54,164 nucleotides of DNA. Source: Oxalobacteraceae bacterium. GTDB lineage: Bacteria; Pseudomonadota; Gammaproteobacteria; Burkholderiales; Burkholderiaceae_D. The notes under the pieces are model-generated. The model had not been told where the DNA came from. It made no database searches and was given only the letters and a program-made list of their open reading frames with translations. The DNA is taken from positions 1 through 54,164 of the forward strand of contig JABTBR010000051.1 of NCBI GenBank assembly GCA_013284265.1, read 5' to 3'. This document shows positions 44,051-52,390 of the stretch, in pieces (position 1 is the first letter of the stretch; each line of letters opens with the position of its first letter). Made by a program: the position numbers and the translations under genes.

Positions 44051-45418
44051 TTAACGCATGCCCGGCATCATGCCCTTCATCGAGCGCATCATCTTCATCA
44101 TGCCGCCGCCGGAGAGTTTTTTCATCATCGTCTGCATCTGCTCGAACTGATTGAGCATGCGGTTGACTTCCTGCACCTGCACGCCGGCGCCGGCCGCGAT
44201 GCGGCGCTTGCGGGTGGCCTTGATCAGTTCCGGCTTGGCGCGTTCCTGCGGTGTCATCGAGTCGATGATGCCGACCATGCGGCGCACCTGTTTGTCGGCC
44301 TGGTCCATATTGGCGCCGCCGGCGGCCTGCTGGAACTGGGCCGGCAATTTGTCGACCAGATTGGCCATGCCGCCCATTTTTTTCATCTGGCCCAGTTGCG
44401 CCTTGAAGTCGTTCATGTCGAACTTGCCGCCGACCTTGATCTTCTGCGCCAGTTCGGCCGCGGCCTTGCTGTCGACGCCTTTGCGCGCTTCTTCGACCAG
44501 CGCCAGGATGTCGCCCATGCCGAGGATGCGGTTGGCCATGCGCTGCGGATCGAAGGCTTCCAGGCCGTCGAGTTTTTCGGACACGCCGGCGAACTTGATC
44601 GGCTTGCCGGTGATGTGGCGCACCGACAGGGCGGCGCCGCCGCGGGCGTCGCCATCGAGCTTGGTCAGTACGATACCGGTCAGCGGCAGCGCGTCGTTAA
44701 AGGCCTTGGCGGTGTTGATCGCATCCTGGCCCAGCATCGCGTCGACCACGAACAGGGTCTCGATCGGCTTGACCGCCGCGTGCACGGCGGCGATCTCGCG
44801 CATCATCTCTTCGTCGATACCGAGGCGGCCGGCGGTGTCGATGATCAGCACATCGTGGTAATGCTTCTTGGCCCAGTCCAGCGCGGCCAGGGCGATATCG
44901 ACCGGCTTGTCGGCGGCGGTGGACGGGAAGAAGTCGGCGCCGACCTGCGCGGTGACCGATTGCAGCTGGGCGATCGCGGCGGGACGGTAGACGTCGGCCG
45001 AGACGGTCAGCACTTTCTTTTTCTTCTCTTCCTTGAGGTACTTGGCCAGCTTGCCGACGGTGGTGGTCTTACCCACACCCTGCAGGCCAGCCATCAGGAT
45101 GATGGCCGGCGGCTGCTGGGCAAAGCTCAGCTGGGCCGCGTCCGGACCGAGGTCGGCGCCCATGATGGCGGCCAGCTCGCGCTGCACCACGCCCACCAGC
45201 GCCTGGCCGGGGGTCAGCGAGGAAATGACTTCCTCGCCCATGGATTTTTCCTTGACCTTGGCGATGAATTCGCGCACGGCCGGCAGGGCCACGTCGGCCT
45301 CGAGCAGGGCCAGGCGCACTTCGCGCAGCATCTCGGCGGTGTTCGCCTCGGTCAGGCGCGCCTCGCCGCGCATGGTCTTGACGACCTTGGCAAGTCTTTG
45401 GGTAAGATTATCTAGCAT
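44051..45418 (-). CDS. ffh: Signal recognition particle GTPase Ffh
   Basis: Ffh binds 4.5S RNA and signal sequences at the ribosome and delivers membrane proteins to FtsY. The N domain (1-85) leads into the G domain with G1 GLQGVGKTTT (111-120), DTAGRLG and TKLDGDARGG. The M domain (about 300-455) ends Met-rich (MMKKLSGGGMMKMMRSMKG). Length (455 aa) matches the family. It is divergent from the yjgN operon, while the ypjD-like gene that usually neighbours ffh is 8 kb away on the other side of inserted genes. Confidence 0.98.
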   Translation of the reverse strand: MLDNLTQRLAKVVKTMRGEARLTEANTAEMLREVRLALLEADVALPAVREFIAKVKEKSMGEEVISSLTPGQALVGVVQRELAAIMGADLGPDAAQLSFAQQPPAIILMAGLQGVGKTTTVGKLAKYLKEEKKKKVLTVSADVYRPAAIAQLQSVTAQVGADFFPSTAADKPVDIALAALDWAKKHYHDVLIIDTAGRLGIDEEMMREIAAVHAAVKPIETLFVVDAMLGQDAINTAKAFNDALPLTGIVLTKLDGDARGGAALSVRHITGKPIKFAGVSEKLDGLEAFDPQRMANRILGMGDILALVEEARKGVDSKAAAELAQKIKVGGKFDMNDFKAQLGQMKKMGGMANLVDKLPAQFQQAAGGANMDQADKQVRRMVGIIDSMTPQERAKPELIKATRKRRIAAGAGVQVQEVNRMLNQFEQMQTMMKKLSGGGMMKMMRSMKGMMPGMR

Positions 45419-45565
45419 GATGAACCTGGGATCTGTCTGAGTGGGAGCCGGCAGCGGGCCGGACGATGGCCGTCATTTTACCGCATCGGCCCGCGCGCGG
45501 CGGCGCCGATCTGGCGCTGGCGCCGCCGTGGCGCCAGCGGGGCGCCAATGGGGCTAATTGCCGCA

Positions 45566-45593
45566 TTGCAAATATCTTATCAAAGTATATAAT
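45566..45593 (+). promoter_or_regulatory. Sigma-70 promoter of the yjgN-M48 operon
   Basis: TTGCAA (45566-71), a 16-bp spacer and a perfect TATAAT (45588-93) lie in an AT-rich stretch. Transcription would start near 45600. Confidence 0.7.
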
Positions 45594-45612
45594 TATTGTT
45601 GATAATATTGCT

Positions 45613-45639
45613 CTGGCCCGGCTGCGGGCCAGTTTTTTT
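45613..45639 (+). terminator. Intrinsic terminator inside the yjgN leader
   Basis: CTGGCCC pairs with GGGCCAG over a 6-nt loop and is followed by seven T. It begins about 13 nt after the expected transcription start and ends 20 nt before the yjgN ATG. There is no + strand gene before it to be terminated, so it probably acts as an attenuator. Confidence 0.7.
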
Positions 45640-45659
45640 CACTCCAGAAAGCGTCCAGC

Positions 45660-46751
45660 ATGGAAGAACTTCAATCGCCTCCCGCCGCGCCGGTGGCAGG
45701 CAGCCCCGACCCGTCCCCGGCCCAGCCACGGGCCTACGCCCTGACATTCCATGCCCATGGCGGCGAGTACTTCCGGATCTGGATCGTCAACCTGCTGCTG
45801 ACCATCCTGACGCTGGGCATCTACTCGGCCTGGGCCAAGGTCAGGCGCAACCAGTATTTCTATGCCAGCACCGAGCTGGCCGGCGCCAGCTTTGAATACC
45901 ATGGCAAGCCGATGGCGATCCTGAAAGGGCGCATCATCGCCGTGCTGATGATAGGCGCCTACAATCTGGCGCTCAAGTTCGCGCCGCTGCTGGCGCTGGC
46001 GATCGGCCTGGTGCTGATGGCGGTGATCCCCTGGTTTATCTGGAAGAGTTTGCAGTTCCGCCTGTATAACACCAGCTACCGCGGCATCCGCTTCGGCTTC
46101 GACGGCAGCGCGCGCGAGGCGTATTTCACCTATCTGCTGCGGCCCTGGCTGAATGTGCTCACGCTGGGACTGGGCACGCCCTATATCCACCACAGCCTGA
46201 AAGACTTCCAGCACAGCGAGAGCCGCTTCGGCAAGGCGCGCTTTTCCTTCCATGCCAGCGTGCTCAGCTTCTACAAGGTCTACGGCATTTTCGTGGCAGT
46301 CATGCTGACCGGCCTGGGCCTGCTGGGGTGGCTGTTCGTCATGCGCGTCAAGGCGGCCCAAGGCAATGTCGCGCTGCTGATGGAGCAGAAATATGAACTG
46401 GTGGCGCTGGCGTTTGCCTTCTACGCCTGGATCTTCGCGCTATTCCCGCTGTTTACCACCCTGCTGCAAAACCTGATCTGGAACCAGACCCGGCTGGAGC
46501 CGCATGGTTTCCGCTCCAGCATGCGCTGGTCGCGCCTGACCGTGATCACCTTGAGCAATTTTGTCGGCATGGTGCTGACGCTGGGCCTGTTTACGCCTTT
46601 CGCCCAGGTGCGCATGCTGCGCTACCGCATCGAATCGATGGCGCTGCTGTCCCAGGGCAGCCTGGACGACTTCGTCGCCGACACGGCCGCGCAAGTATCG
46701 GCCACCGGCGAAGGCCTGGCCGACGTGCTCGACTTCGACCTGTCCCTATGA
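45660..46751 (+). CDS. YjgN/DUF898 family membrane protein
   Basis: A 363-residue inner-membrane protein of the YjgN (DUF898) family with six to eight predicted helices. Repeated family segments are seen: the strand-like LTFHAHGGEYFRIWIVNLLL, GIYSAWAKVRRNQYFY, and in the second half FTPFAQVRMLRYRIE. Its function is unknown. It overlaps the M48 protease gene by 4 bp (ATGA), so the two are coupled; the pair is common in betaproteobacteria, which suggests joint action in membrane-protein quality control. A strong promoter and a leader terminator lie in front. Confidence 0.88.
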   Translation: MEELQSPPAAPVAGSPDPSPAQPRAYALTFHAHGGEYFRIWIVNLLLTILTLGIYSAWAKVRRNQYFYASTELAGASFEYHGKPMAILKGRIIAVLMIGAYNLALKFAPLLALAIGLVLMAVIPWFIWKSLQFRLYNTSYRGIRFGFDGSAREAYFTYLLRPWLNVLTLGLGTPYIHHSLKDFQHSESRFGKARFSFHASVLSFYKVYGIFVAVMLTGLGLLGWLFVMRVKAAQGNVALLMEQKYELVALAFAFYAWIFALFPLFTTLLQNLIWNQTRLEPHGFRSSMRWSRLTVITLSNFVGMVLTLGLFTPFAQVRMLRYRIESMALLSQGSLDDFVADTAAQVSATGEGLADVLDFDLSL

Positions 46752-47890
46752 CGCCGCCGCCGTCCACCGCCGGCGACGGCGCCGGCGTGGCGCCGGCATC
46801 GGCCGCCGCGCCGACACCGGTCGTGGCGGCGCGCTACTTCGATGGCAAGACTTCGCGCCTGCACCAGGTGCACCTGTCGGTGCGCGCCGGCATCGCCTAT
46901 ATAGAAGGCGAGGTGCAGCGCAGCTGTGCGCTGGGCGAACTGCAAGTGTCCGAGCGCAGCCGCCATGCGGTGCGCAAGCTCAGCTTCCCGGACGGCGCCT
47001 ACCTGGAAATTAGCGACACGGCCGCCTTCGCGCAACTGCTGGAACAGAGCGGCCAGCGCGACAGCTGGGTGGTGCGCGCGCAGCAAAGCTGGCGTGGCGC
47101 CCTGCTGGCCAGCGGGGCCTGCGTGGCGCTGCTGGCGGCGGGCTACTGGTTGCTGTTGCCGGCCGCCGCCGGCCTGGCCGCAAGGCTGCTGCCGGTGCAG
47201 ATAGAACGCAAGCTTGGCGGCGGCATTCTCGAGGTGCTCGACCAGCGCATCTTCCAGTCTTCGCGCCTGAGTCCCGCGCGCCAGCGCGAACTGAGCGCCG
47301 CCTTCGCGGCCTTGCGGCCACCGGGCGGCGGCGCCCAGGCCTGGCGCATTGTTTACCGTTCCAGCCTGGCCGGGCCGAACGCCTTCGCGCTGCCCTCCGG
47401 CGATATCGTGCTGACCGACCAGATGGTCAAGCTGCTGGGCGACGATCAGGCCGTGATGGGAGTGCTGGCGCATGAACTGGGCCATCTGCACCATCGCCAT
47501 CTGACCCGCCGCCTGATCCAGGGCACGGCCGTCGCCACCACGGTCACGCTGCTGTTCGGCGATGTGTCGTCGATCCTGGTGACGCTGCCGACGCTGGTGC
47601 TGGACATGAAATATTCGCGCGACGCCGAAACCGAGGCCGACGACTATGCCGCCGCCATGCTGACGCAGAACGGCATCGGCCTCGAACATCTGGAGCGGGT
47701 GTTTGCCGTGCTGGAGCGGATCGAAGGGGGCGATGCAAGCGTTAAGCCAGACGCGGCGGGAGGCGGCGCGAAACAGACGGAGACCGGATCACCGCAGTCC
47801 CGGGGTGGCGCCGGCGGGATGGCGAGCTATTTGTCCAGCCATCCCGGCAGCGCGGAACGGCTGGCGCGGCTGCGGGCGCAGCGGCGCTGA
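46748..47890 (+). CDS. M48 family metallopeptidase
   Basis: A 380-residue zinc peptidase of the M48 (Ste24/HtpX) family. Zinc motif HELGH with His242, Glu243 and His246, and the third ligand Glu in YSRDAETEADDYA. One helix lies at about 115-135 (LLASGACVALLAAGYWLLLPA), so the catalytic part (about 160-380) is membrane-anchored. The N-terminal 110 residues form a small beta-rich domain with an Ala/Pro tail. A role in degrading damaged membrane or periplasmic proteins fits the family. It is followed by a strong terminator. Confidence 0.9.
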   Translation: MTPPPSTAGDGAGVAPASAAAPTPVVAARYFDGKTSRLHQVHLSVRAGIAYIEGEVQRSCALGELQVSERSRHAVRKLSFPDGAYLEISDTAAFAQLLEQSGQRDSWVVRAQQSWRGALLASGACVALLAAGYWLLLPAAAGLAARLLPVQIERKLGGGILEVLDQRIFQSSRLSPARQRELSAAFAALRPPGGGAQAWRIVYRSSLAGPNAFALPSGDIVLTDQMVKLLGDDQAVMGVLAHELGHLHHRHLTRRLIQGTAVATTVTLLFGDVSSILVTLPTLVLDMKYSRDAETEADDYAAAMLTQNGIGLEHLERVFAVLERIEGGDASVKPDAAGGGAKQTETGSPQSRGGAGGMASYLSSHPGSAERLARLRAQRR

Positions 47891-47912
47891 ACAGCGCGCC
47901 CGGTACAGCGGC

Positions 47913-47951
47913 AAACGGCCCGCCACGCGCAAGCATGGCGGGCCGTTTTTT
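47913..47951 (+). terminator. Intrinsic terminator after the M48 gene
   Basis: AACGGCCCGCCA pairs with TGGCGGGCCGTT (12 bp) and is followed by TTTT. It lies between the convergent M48 and beta-propeller genes; the A-rich other side gives weak function on the minus strand. Confidence 0.88.
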
Positions 47952-47959
47952 ATGCCAGG

Positions 47960-50179
47960 CTAGTTGACCAGCACGAAGCGCAGCACGGCCGCGCCGGAGA
48001 TGACGGCAAAGCTGCCCGGACCGGTGGCGACGACATCGCGCGGCGCCTCCAGTGTGGTCGGCTCGCCCAGCATGATGCCCAGGCGGGGCGCGCCGCGCAC
48101 GCCCGGTATGCCCAGCACGACGGTCTTGCCGCCATTGCTGTCGCTGCGATAGATCACATGCTGGAGCGGATCGGCGCTGTACACATTGCCGTCCGGCGCG
48201 GCGCGCAGCTTGGCCGGCAGCGCGGCGACCGTACTCACCACGGCTTGCGGCGTGATCTTGCGGATGGCCTGGCCATCGGACACATACAGGTCGCCGTTGA
48301 CGTCGATGCCTTCCAGCACAGGCGCCGTGAAGTGCGCCGCCGTGCCGCTGCCATCGCTTTGTCCGCTCGAGTTGCCGGGGGCGCCGGCAAACAGGCTGAC
48401 CTTGCCCTCGGGCGTGACCTTGTAGATGGCGCCGCCGCTGGCGGCCGATCCGCTGCGCTGCGGCGTGCGCGCCGACACATAGATAAAGCCGTCGGCGTCC
48501 GTGGCCAGTGCCGTCGGCTGGCGGGCGAAGGCGGGGTCGGCCACCAGGCTTGTCACCGTGCCGTTCGCGGCGATCTTGCGCAGCCACAGGCCATGCGCCT
48601 CCTCGTCGCCCACTGCGCCATACGGCGCGGCGAAATCGATGGTGTAGACGTTGCCGTTCAGGTCGGCGCCGAGCTTGCTCAGGCGGACAAAGCGGGCACT
48701 GTCGGCCGGCCCGTCGACTTCGCTGGAACTGTCGCCTTCCAGGCCGCTGAAACTCTGCAGGCTGGCGCCGGCCAGGCTGTCGATTTGTGCCGACCTGGCC
48801 AGCAGGATGGCGCCGGACTGCAGATGCACGCGCAGCGCCGCGACCGGGGTGGCGATGTTATCGGCCGCTTGCGCGCCGGTATAGGGCGGCGCCGCGCCGC
48901 GGTAGACGGTGCTGACCAGGCCGGCCGGGGTGACCTTGCGCACGGTATAGGCGCGGTAGTCCGGCACGCTGCTGTCGCCGGAGGCCTGCTGGTCGAGCAC
49001 CAGCAGATTGTCGGCGCTGTCGATGGACAGGCTGGCCGCCTTGCTGAAACGCGCGGCCGGGCCGCTGCCATCGACCGAGGGACCCGATTCCATGGCCTTG
49101 CCGGCCAGGGTCGTGACCAGGCCGGCCGGGGTGATCTTGCGCAGCGCGCCGCTATCGAGCACATACAGATTGCCGGCCGTATCGGCGCAGGCGTCGGCGA
49201 TATCCCTGAAACTGGCGGCCGCGCCCTGGCCATCGGTGACGACGGCGCCGGAATTGAGCTGGCCGGCCAGCAGGGTATTGCTCTTGCCGTCGGCGGCCAC
49301 GCGCAGGATGCGCTGGCCGCTGGCGCCGCCGGCGATCAGATAGCGCAGGCCCTGGCGGTCCTGCAGCAACTGGCGGGCGTCGGCCGGCGCGCTGCCGGCG
49401 TCTTGCAGCGTGGTGACGCTGCCGTCGGCCTTGCGCACGCGCAGGCGCAGCGCGCCGTCGCTGTCGAGCATATAAATATCGCCGTTCGCCGCGGCCGCCA
49501 GGCTGAGGATGTTGCCGTTCTGGGCGTGGGCGGCGTCGCCGTCCGCGTGGCCAAAGGGCAGGCGCGCCAGCGTGTCGACATAGCCGCTGCTGCCGACCCG
49601 GCGGATGGCGACGCGCGCGGGGCCGGCGCCGGCCGGCGTGTCGCCGGCGTCGGCCACCACCAGGGTGTCTTCGGGGCCGGAGGCGATGGCCTGGATCCGG
49701 TTGTAGCGGGCCGTCGCCGCCTGGCCATCGGTCCAGCCGCGCCCGGCCAGCGAGCCGGCCAGCAGCGTGATGCCGGTGCGCAGGCCGGGATTGGGATAGA
49801 GGCTCAGGCGCAGGGTCTTGCTGACCCCGGCCGAGCTGACGGTAATGAGGACGGGCGTGATGGCCGCGCTGCCGGCGGCCGGCGGCGTATAGACCACGCT
49901 GGCGCCGCTGCCGGAGGACAGGCTGCCCGGACTGCCGCTGGCCAGTTGCCAGCTGATGTCGGCGGCCTTGCTCACGGTCGCCGTCAGCGTCAGCGGCGCC
50001 GATTGCAGCATGGGGCTGCCGGAGGCGGCCAGGGTAATGGTTTGCGCCGGTTGCGGCGCCGGTTCGGGCGCAGGCGGGTTCGATGAACCGCCGCCGCAGG
50101 CGCTCAGCGCGGCGGCAATCAGGGTGGCGCTGACCAGCAGCGGAAGCGCGGCGGGCATTGGCATTGCAGGCTGTGACAT
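47960..50179 (-). CDS. NHL/beta-propeller lipoprotein
   Basis: A 739-residue predicted lipoprotein. Signal with lipobox LSAC (Cys28), then a Pro/Ala-rich linker, an Ig-like domain (about 45-125) and a large beta-propeller of NHL-type repeats (about 130-739). Repeated units read like 'DGQGAAASFRDIADACADTAGNLYVLD' in pattern: a Gly-Ala-x-Phe turn, then a D-x-x-G-N-x-Y-V strand, as in NHL and SMP-30-like propellers. The lipid anchor would hold it in the outer membrane or on the surface. Binding partner unknown. AAGGATT lies before the start at 50179; the frame continues upstream in low-GC DNA. Confidence 0.85.
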   Translation of the reverse strand: MSQPAMPMPAALPLLVSATLIAAALSACGGGSSNPPAPEPAPQPAQTITLAASGSPMLQSAPLTLTATVSKAADISWQLASGSPGSLSSGSGASVVYTPPAAGSAAITPVLITVSSAGVSKTLRLSLYPNPGLRTGITLLAGSLAGRGWTDGQAATARYNRIQAIASGPEDTLVVADAGDTPAGAGPARVAIRRVGSSGYVDTLARLPFGHADGDAAHAQNGNILSLAAAANGDIYMLDSDGALRLRVRKADGSVTTLQDAGSAPADARQLLQDRQGLRYLIAGGASGQRILRVAADGKSNTLLAGQLNSGAVVTDGQGAAASFRDIADACADTAGNLYVLDSGALRKITPAGLVTTLAGKAMESGPSVDGSGPAARFSKAASLSIDSADNLLVLDQQASGDSSVPDYRAYTVRKVTPAGLVSTVYRGAAPPYTGAQAADNIATPVAALRVHLQSGAILLARSAQIDSLAGASLQSFSGLEGDSSSEVDGPADSARFVRLSKLGADLNGNVYTIDFAAPYGAVGDEEAHGLWLRKIAANGTVTSLVADPAFARQPTALATDADGFIYVSARTPQRSGSAASGGAIYKVTPEGKVSLFAGAPGNSSGQSDGSGTAAHFTAPVLEGIDVNGDLYVSDGQAIRKITPQAVVSTVAALPAKLRAAPDGNVYSADPLQHVIYRSDSNGGKTVVLGIPGVRGAPRLGIMLGEPTTLEAPRDVVATGPGSFAVISGAAVLRFVLVN

Positions 50180-50281
50180 TTCAATCCTTGACGTTTGGTA
50201 ATAAATGGCTGGCGTGGTGTGGAAATTATTTGCTTTTGCGTTAATATTTCCCACTTGATTATCCAATGAATTCGCCCGCGC

Positions 50282-50301
50282 ATTGTCACGGATTGTCACG
50301 G
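50282..50301 (+). repeat. 10-bp direct repeat before the ABC transporter
   Basis: ATTGTCACGG occurs twice in tandem, about one helical turn apart, some 125 bp before the substrate-binding gene. A tandem binding site for a regulator on one face of the helix is possible. Confidence 0.5.
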
Positions 50302-50337
50302 GCGGAAAATAAGGGGCGGACGTTGGCGATAGGCAAG

Positions 50338-50358
50338 TGGAGCCAGCCTTGCTATGAT
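50338..50358 (+). promoter_or_regulatory. Promoter of the ABC transporter operon
   Basis: TGCTATGAT at 50350-58 is an extended -10 of sigma-70 type. The same stretch also fits a sigma-54 pattern: GG at 50339-40 and GC at 50351-52 are exactly 10 nt apart (TGGAGC...TTGCT). Only one need be used. Confidence 0.4.
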
Positions 50359-50425
50359 CTGTGCAATTGTGAAATGGCCGCCGGCCCTGTGCCGCGCATA
50401 GAACTATCTATAGAGGAGTGCCCTG

Positions 50426-51406
50426 ATGACCTTCCCCGCTTTCGTCAAGTCCACCGTACTGGCCGCCCTGCTGGCGGGCGCCTTCTCCGGGGCCCAGGCC
50501 CAGGACGTGGTACGCCTCGGTAATCTGAAGTTCGCCCACTACGGCGCCGTTTCGTATATCAAGGAGATCGCGCCCAAGTGCGGCATCAAGGTCGAGGAAC
50601 ACATCTTCGCCAAGGGACTCGACGTGATGCAGGCGATCATCGCCGGCGAACTCGATGTCGGCACCACCGCGTCCGAGGCGGCGATCTCGGGCCGCGCCGG
50701 CGGCGCGCCGATTTACGTGGTGGCCGGCTTCGCCAAGGGCGGCGCGCGCCTGGTGGGCCGGGCCGACCTGAAACTCAAGAGCGTCAAGGAGTTGAAGGGC
50801 AAGAAGGTCGGCGTCACGCGCGGCGGCATCCAGGAAGTGCTGCTGCTGGCCGAGCTGCAGCAGAACGGTCTGAGCGTGTCCGACCAGCCGGGCAAGGATG
50901 TGCAACTGGTGTTCCTGGCCTATGCCGACCTCAATGGCGCGCTGCTGGGCAAGAATATCGACGCGATGATGAATTCCGAGCCGCAGTCCTCGCAGGCCAT
51001 CAACAAGGGCTTCGGCAATGAGATCATCAAGCCTTACGACACGCCGATCGGCGAGCCGGTGCGCACCATGGTGATGACCGAGAAGTTCTATAAAGAGAAG
51101 CGCCCGCTGGCCGAGAAGTTCATGCGCTGCTTCGTCGAGGCCACCAAGACCTTCATCGACACGCCGGCCACGGCCGAGAAGTATGTGCGCGAGGTGGTGT
51201 TCAAGGGCCAGATCACCAAGGACGACTTTGACGACGCGATCAGCAATTCGCCGTATTCCTACGATATCTCGCCCGAGCATATCCAGACCACCACCGATGT
51301 GATGGTCAAGACCGGGGTGGGGCGCATGGCCAAGCCGCCGCTGGCCAGGGATTGGGTCAAGACCGATTTGCTGGATGCGGCCAAGAAGACGCTGGGTGTG
51401 AAATAG
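50426..51406 (+). CDS. ABC transporter substrate-binding protein (NMT1/taurine type)
   Basis: A 326-residue periplasmic binding protein of the nitrate/sulphonate/taurine/riboflavin-precursor group (NMT1-like). Signal peptide about 1-25 (AFSGAQA-Q). The mature part has VRLGNLKFAHYGAVSYIKE and GELDVGTTASEAAISGRAGG, matching the type II binding fold. The ligand cannot be told from sequence: aliphatic sulphonates, nitrate and pyrimidine precursors are all known. GAGGAGTGCC lies before the ATG. The permease and ATPase genes follow after a palindromic repeat. Confidence 0.9.
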   Translation: MTFPAFVKSTVLAALLAGAFSGAQAQDVVRLGNLKFAHYGAVSYIKEIAPKCGIKVEEHIFAKGLDVMQAIIAGELDVGTTASEAAISGRAGGAPIYVVAGFAKGGARLVGRADLKLKSVKELKGKKVGVTRGGIQEVLLLAELQQNGLSVSDQPGKDVQLVFLAYADLNGALLGKNIDAMMNSEPQSSQAINKGFGNEIIKPYDTPIGEPVRTMVMTEKFYKEKRPLAEKFMRCFVEATKTFIDTPATAEKYVREVVFKGQITKDDFDDAISNSPYSYDISPEHIQTTTDVMVKTGVGRMAKPPLARDWVKTDLLDAAKKTLGVK

Positions 51407-51449
51407 CTGCCACTGTTGGCAAGTCCACGGCGCAATCCTGCTTTTTTGT

Positions 51450-51513
51450 AAACCCACCGCGTAACCCCGGGGTACGACCCGCCGGGTCGTACCCCAGCTC
51501 TTTGCCTTGGGTT
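51450..51513. repeat. Dispersed palindromic element, copy 5 (inverted)
   Basis: A full copy in the opposite direction to copies 2-4: the GTAACCCC shoulder comes first and AGCTCTTTGCC last. The outer arms carry a few changes (AACCCACCGC / GCCTTGGGTT). The core GACCCGCCGGGTC is intact. It lies inside a presumed operon, between the binding protein and permease genes. Confidence 0.82.
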
Positions 51514-51568
51514 CTAAAGAAGCGCGGCGGCCCGCTACATATATATACACCAGCAAAAAGGAGACGGC

Positions 51569-52390
51569 ATGGCGAAGACAAACTGGCGTGAGATCGGCGT
51601 GGGCCTGATCGTGCCCGTCGTGGTGGTGGCGGCCTGGCAGGCTGTGGCCATGCTGGGCTGGGTCAATCCCCAGGTGCTGCCGTCGCCGCTGGCGGTGGTG
51701 GAAAAGTGGATCGCCTATCTGCTGCCGATGCAGCCCTACGATCCGGCCGCCGGCAGCTGGCTGGCCTGGGCCGTGTCGGGCGAACTGATCATCGATTCGA
51801 TCGGCAGCCTGTACCGGGTGGTGGTGGGCTTCGCCATCGGCGCCGGCCTGGCCTTGCCGCTGGGCCTGGCCATGGGCGCCAAACCGGCCGTGTATGCCTG
51901 GTTCAACCCGCTGGTGCAACTGCTGCGCCCGATTCCGCCCATCGCCTATATCCCGCTGTCCATCCTGTGGTTCGGCCTGGGCAATCCGCCGGCCATCTTC
52001 CTGATCGCGCTGGGCGCCTTCTTCCCGGTGCTGATGAATACCATCGCCGGGGTGCGCCAGGTCGACGGCATCTATCTGCGCGCGGCGCGCAATCTGGGCG
52101 CCTCGGGCAGCACCATGTTTATCCGCGTGATCCTGCCGGCCGCCGTGCCCTACATCCTGTCGGGCGTGCGCATCGGCATCGGCACCGCCTTCATCGTCGT
52201 CATCGTCTCGGAGATGATCGCGGTCAACAACGGTCTGGGCTTCCGCATCCTCGAGGCGCGCGAGTACTTCTGGTCGGACAAGATCATCGCCGGCATGATC
52301 AGCATCGGCCTGATCGGCCTGGCCATCGACATCGGCATGAACCGCCTGAACAACCATCTGCTGCGCTGGCACCGCGGCCTGGAGCATTGA
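51569..52390 (+). CDS. ABC transporter permease (taurine/sulphonate type)
   Basis: A 273-residue inner-membrane permease with about six helices. The EAA loop is seen as ARNLGASGSTMFIRVILPAA, which contacts the ATPase. The family is the SsuC/TauC/NrtB group. AAGGAG lies before the ATG. The stop overlaps the ATG of the ATPase gene (TGATG). It lies 162 bp behind the binding-protein gene, with the palindromic repeat in between. Confidence 0.93.
   Translation: MAKTNWREIGVGLIVPVVVVAAWQAVAMLGWVNPQVLPSPLAVVEKWIAYLLPMQPYDPAAGSWLAWAVSGELIIDSIGSLYRVVVGFAIGAGLALPLGLAMGAKPAVYAWFNPLVQLLRPIPPIAYIPLSILWFGLGNPPAIFLIALGAFFPVLMNTIAGVRQVDGIYLRAARNLGASGSTMFIRVILPAAVPYILSGVRIGIGTAFIVVIVSEMIAVNNGLGFRILEAREYFWSDKIIAGMISIGLIGLAIDIGMNRLNNHLLRWHRGLEH

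Noticed and set aside
45500..45550. Inverted repeat CGCTGGCGCC / GGCGCCAGCG upstream of the yjgN promoter
   Set aside because: It is real as a sequence pattern, but the area is extremely GC-rich and no function or RNA gene could be supported.
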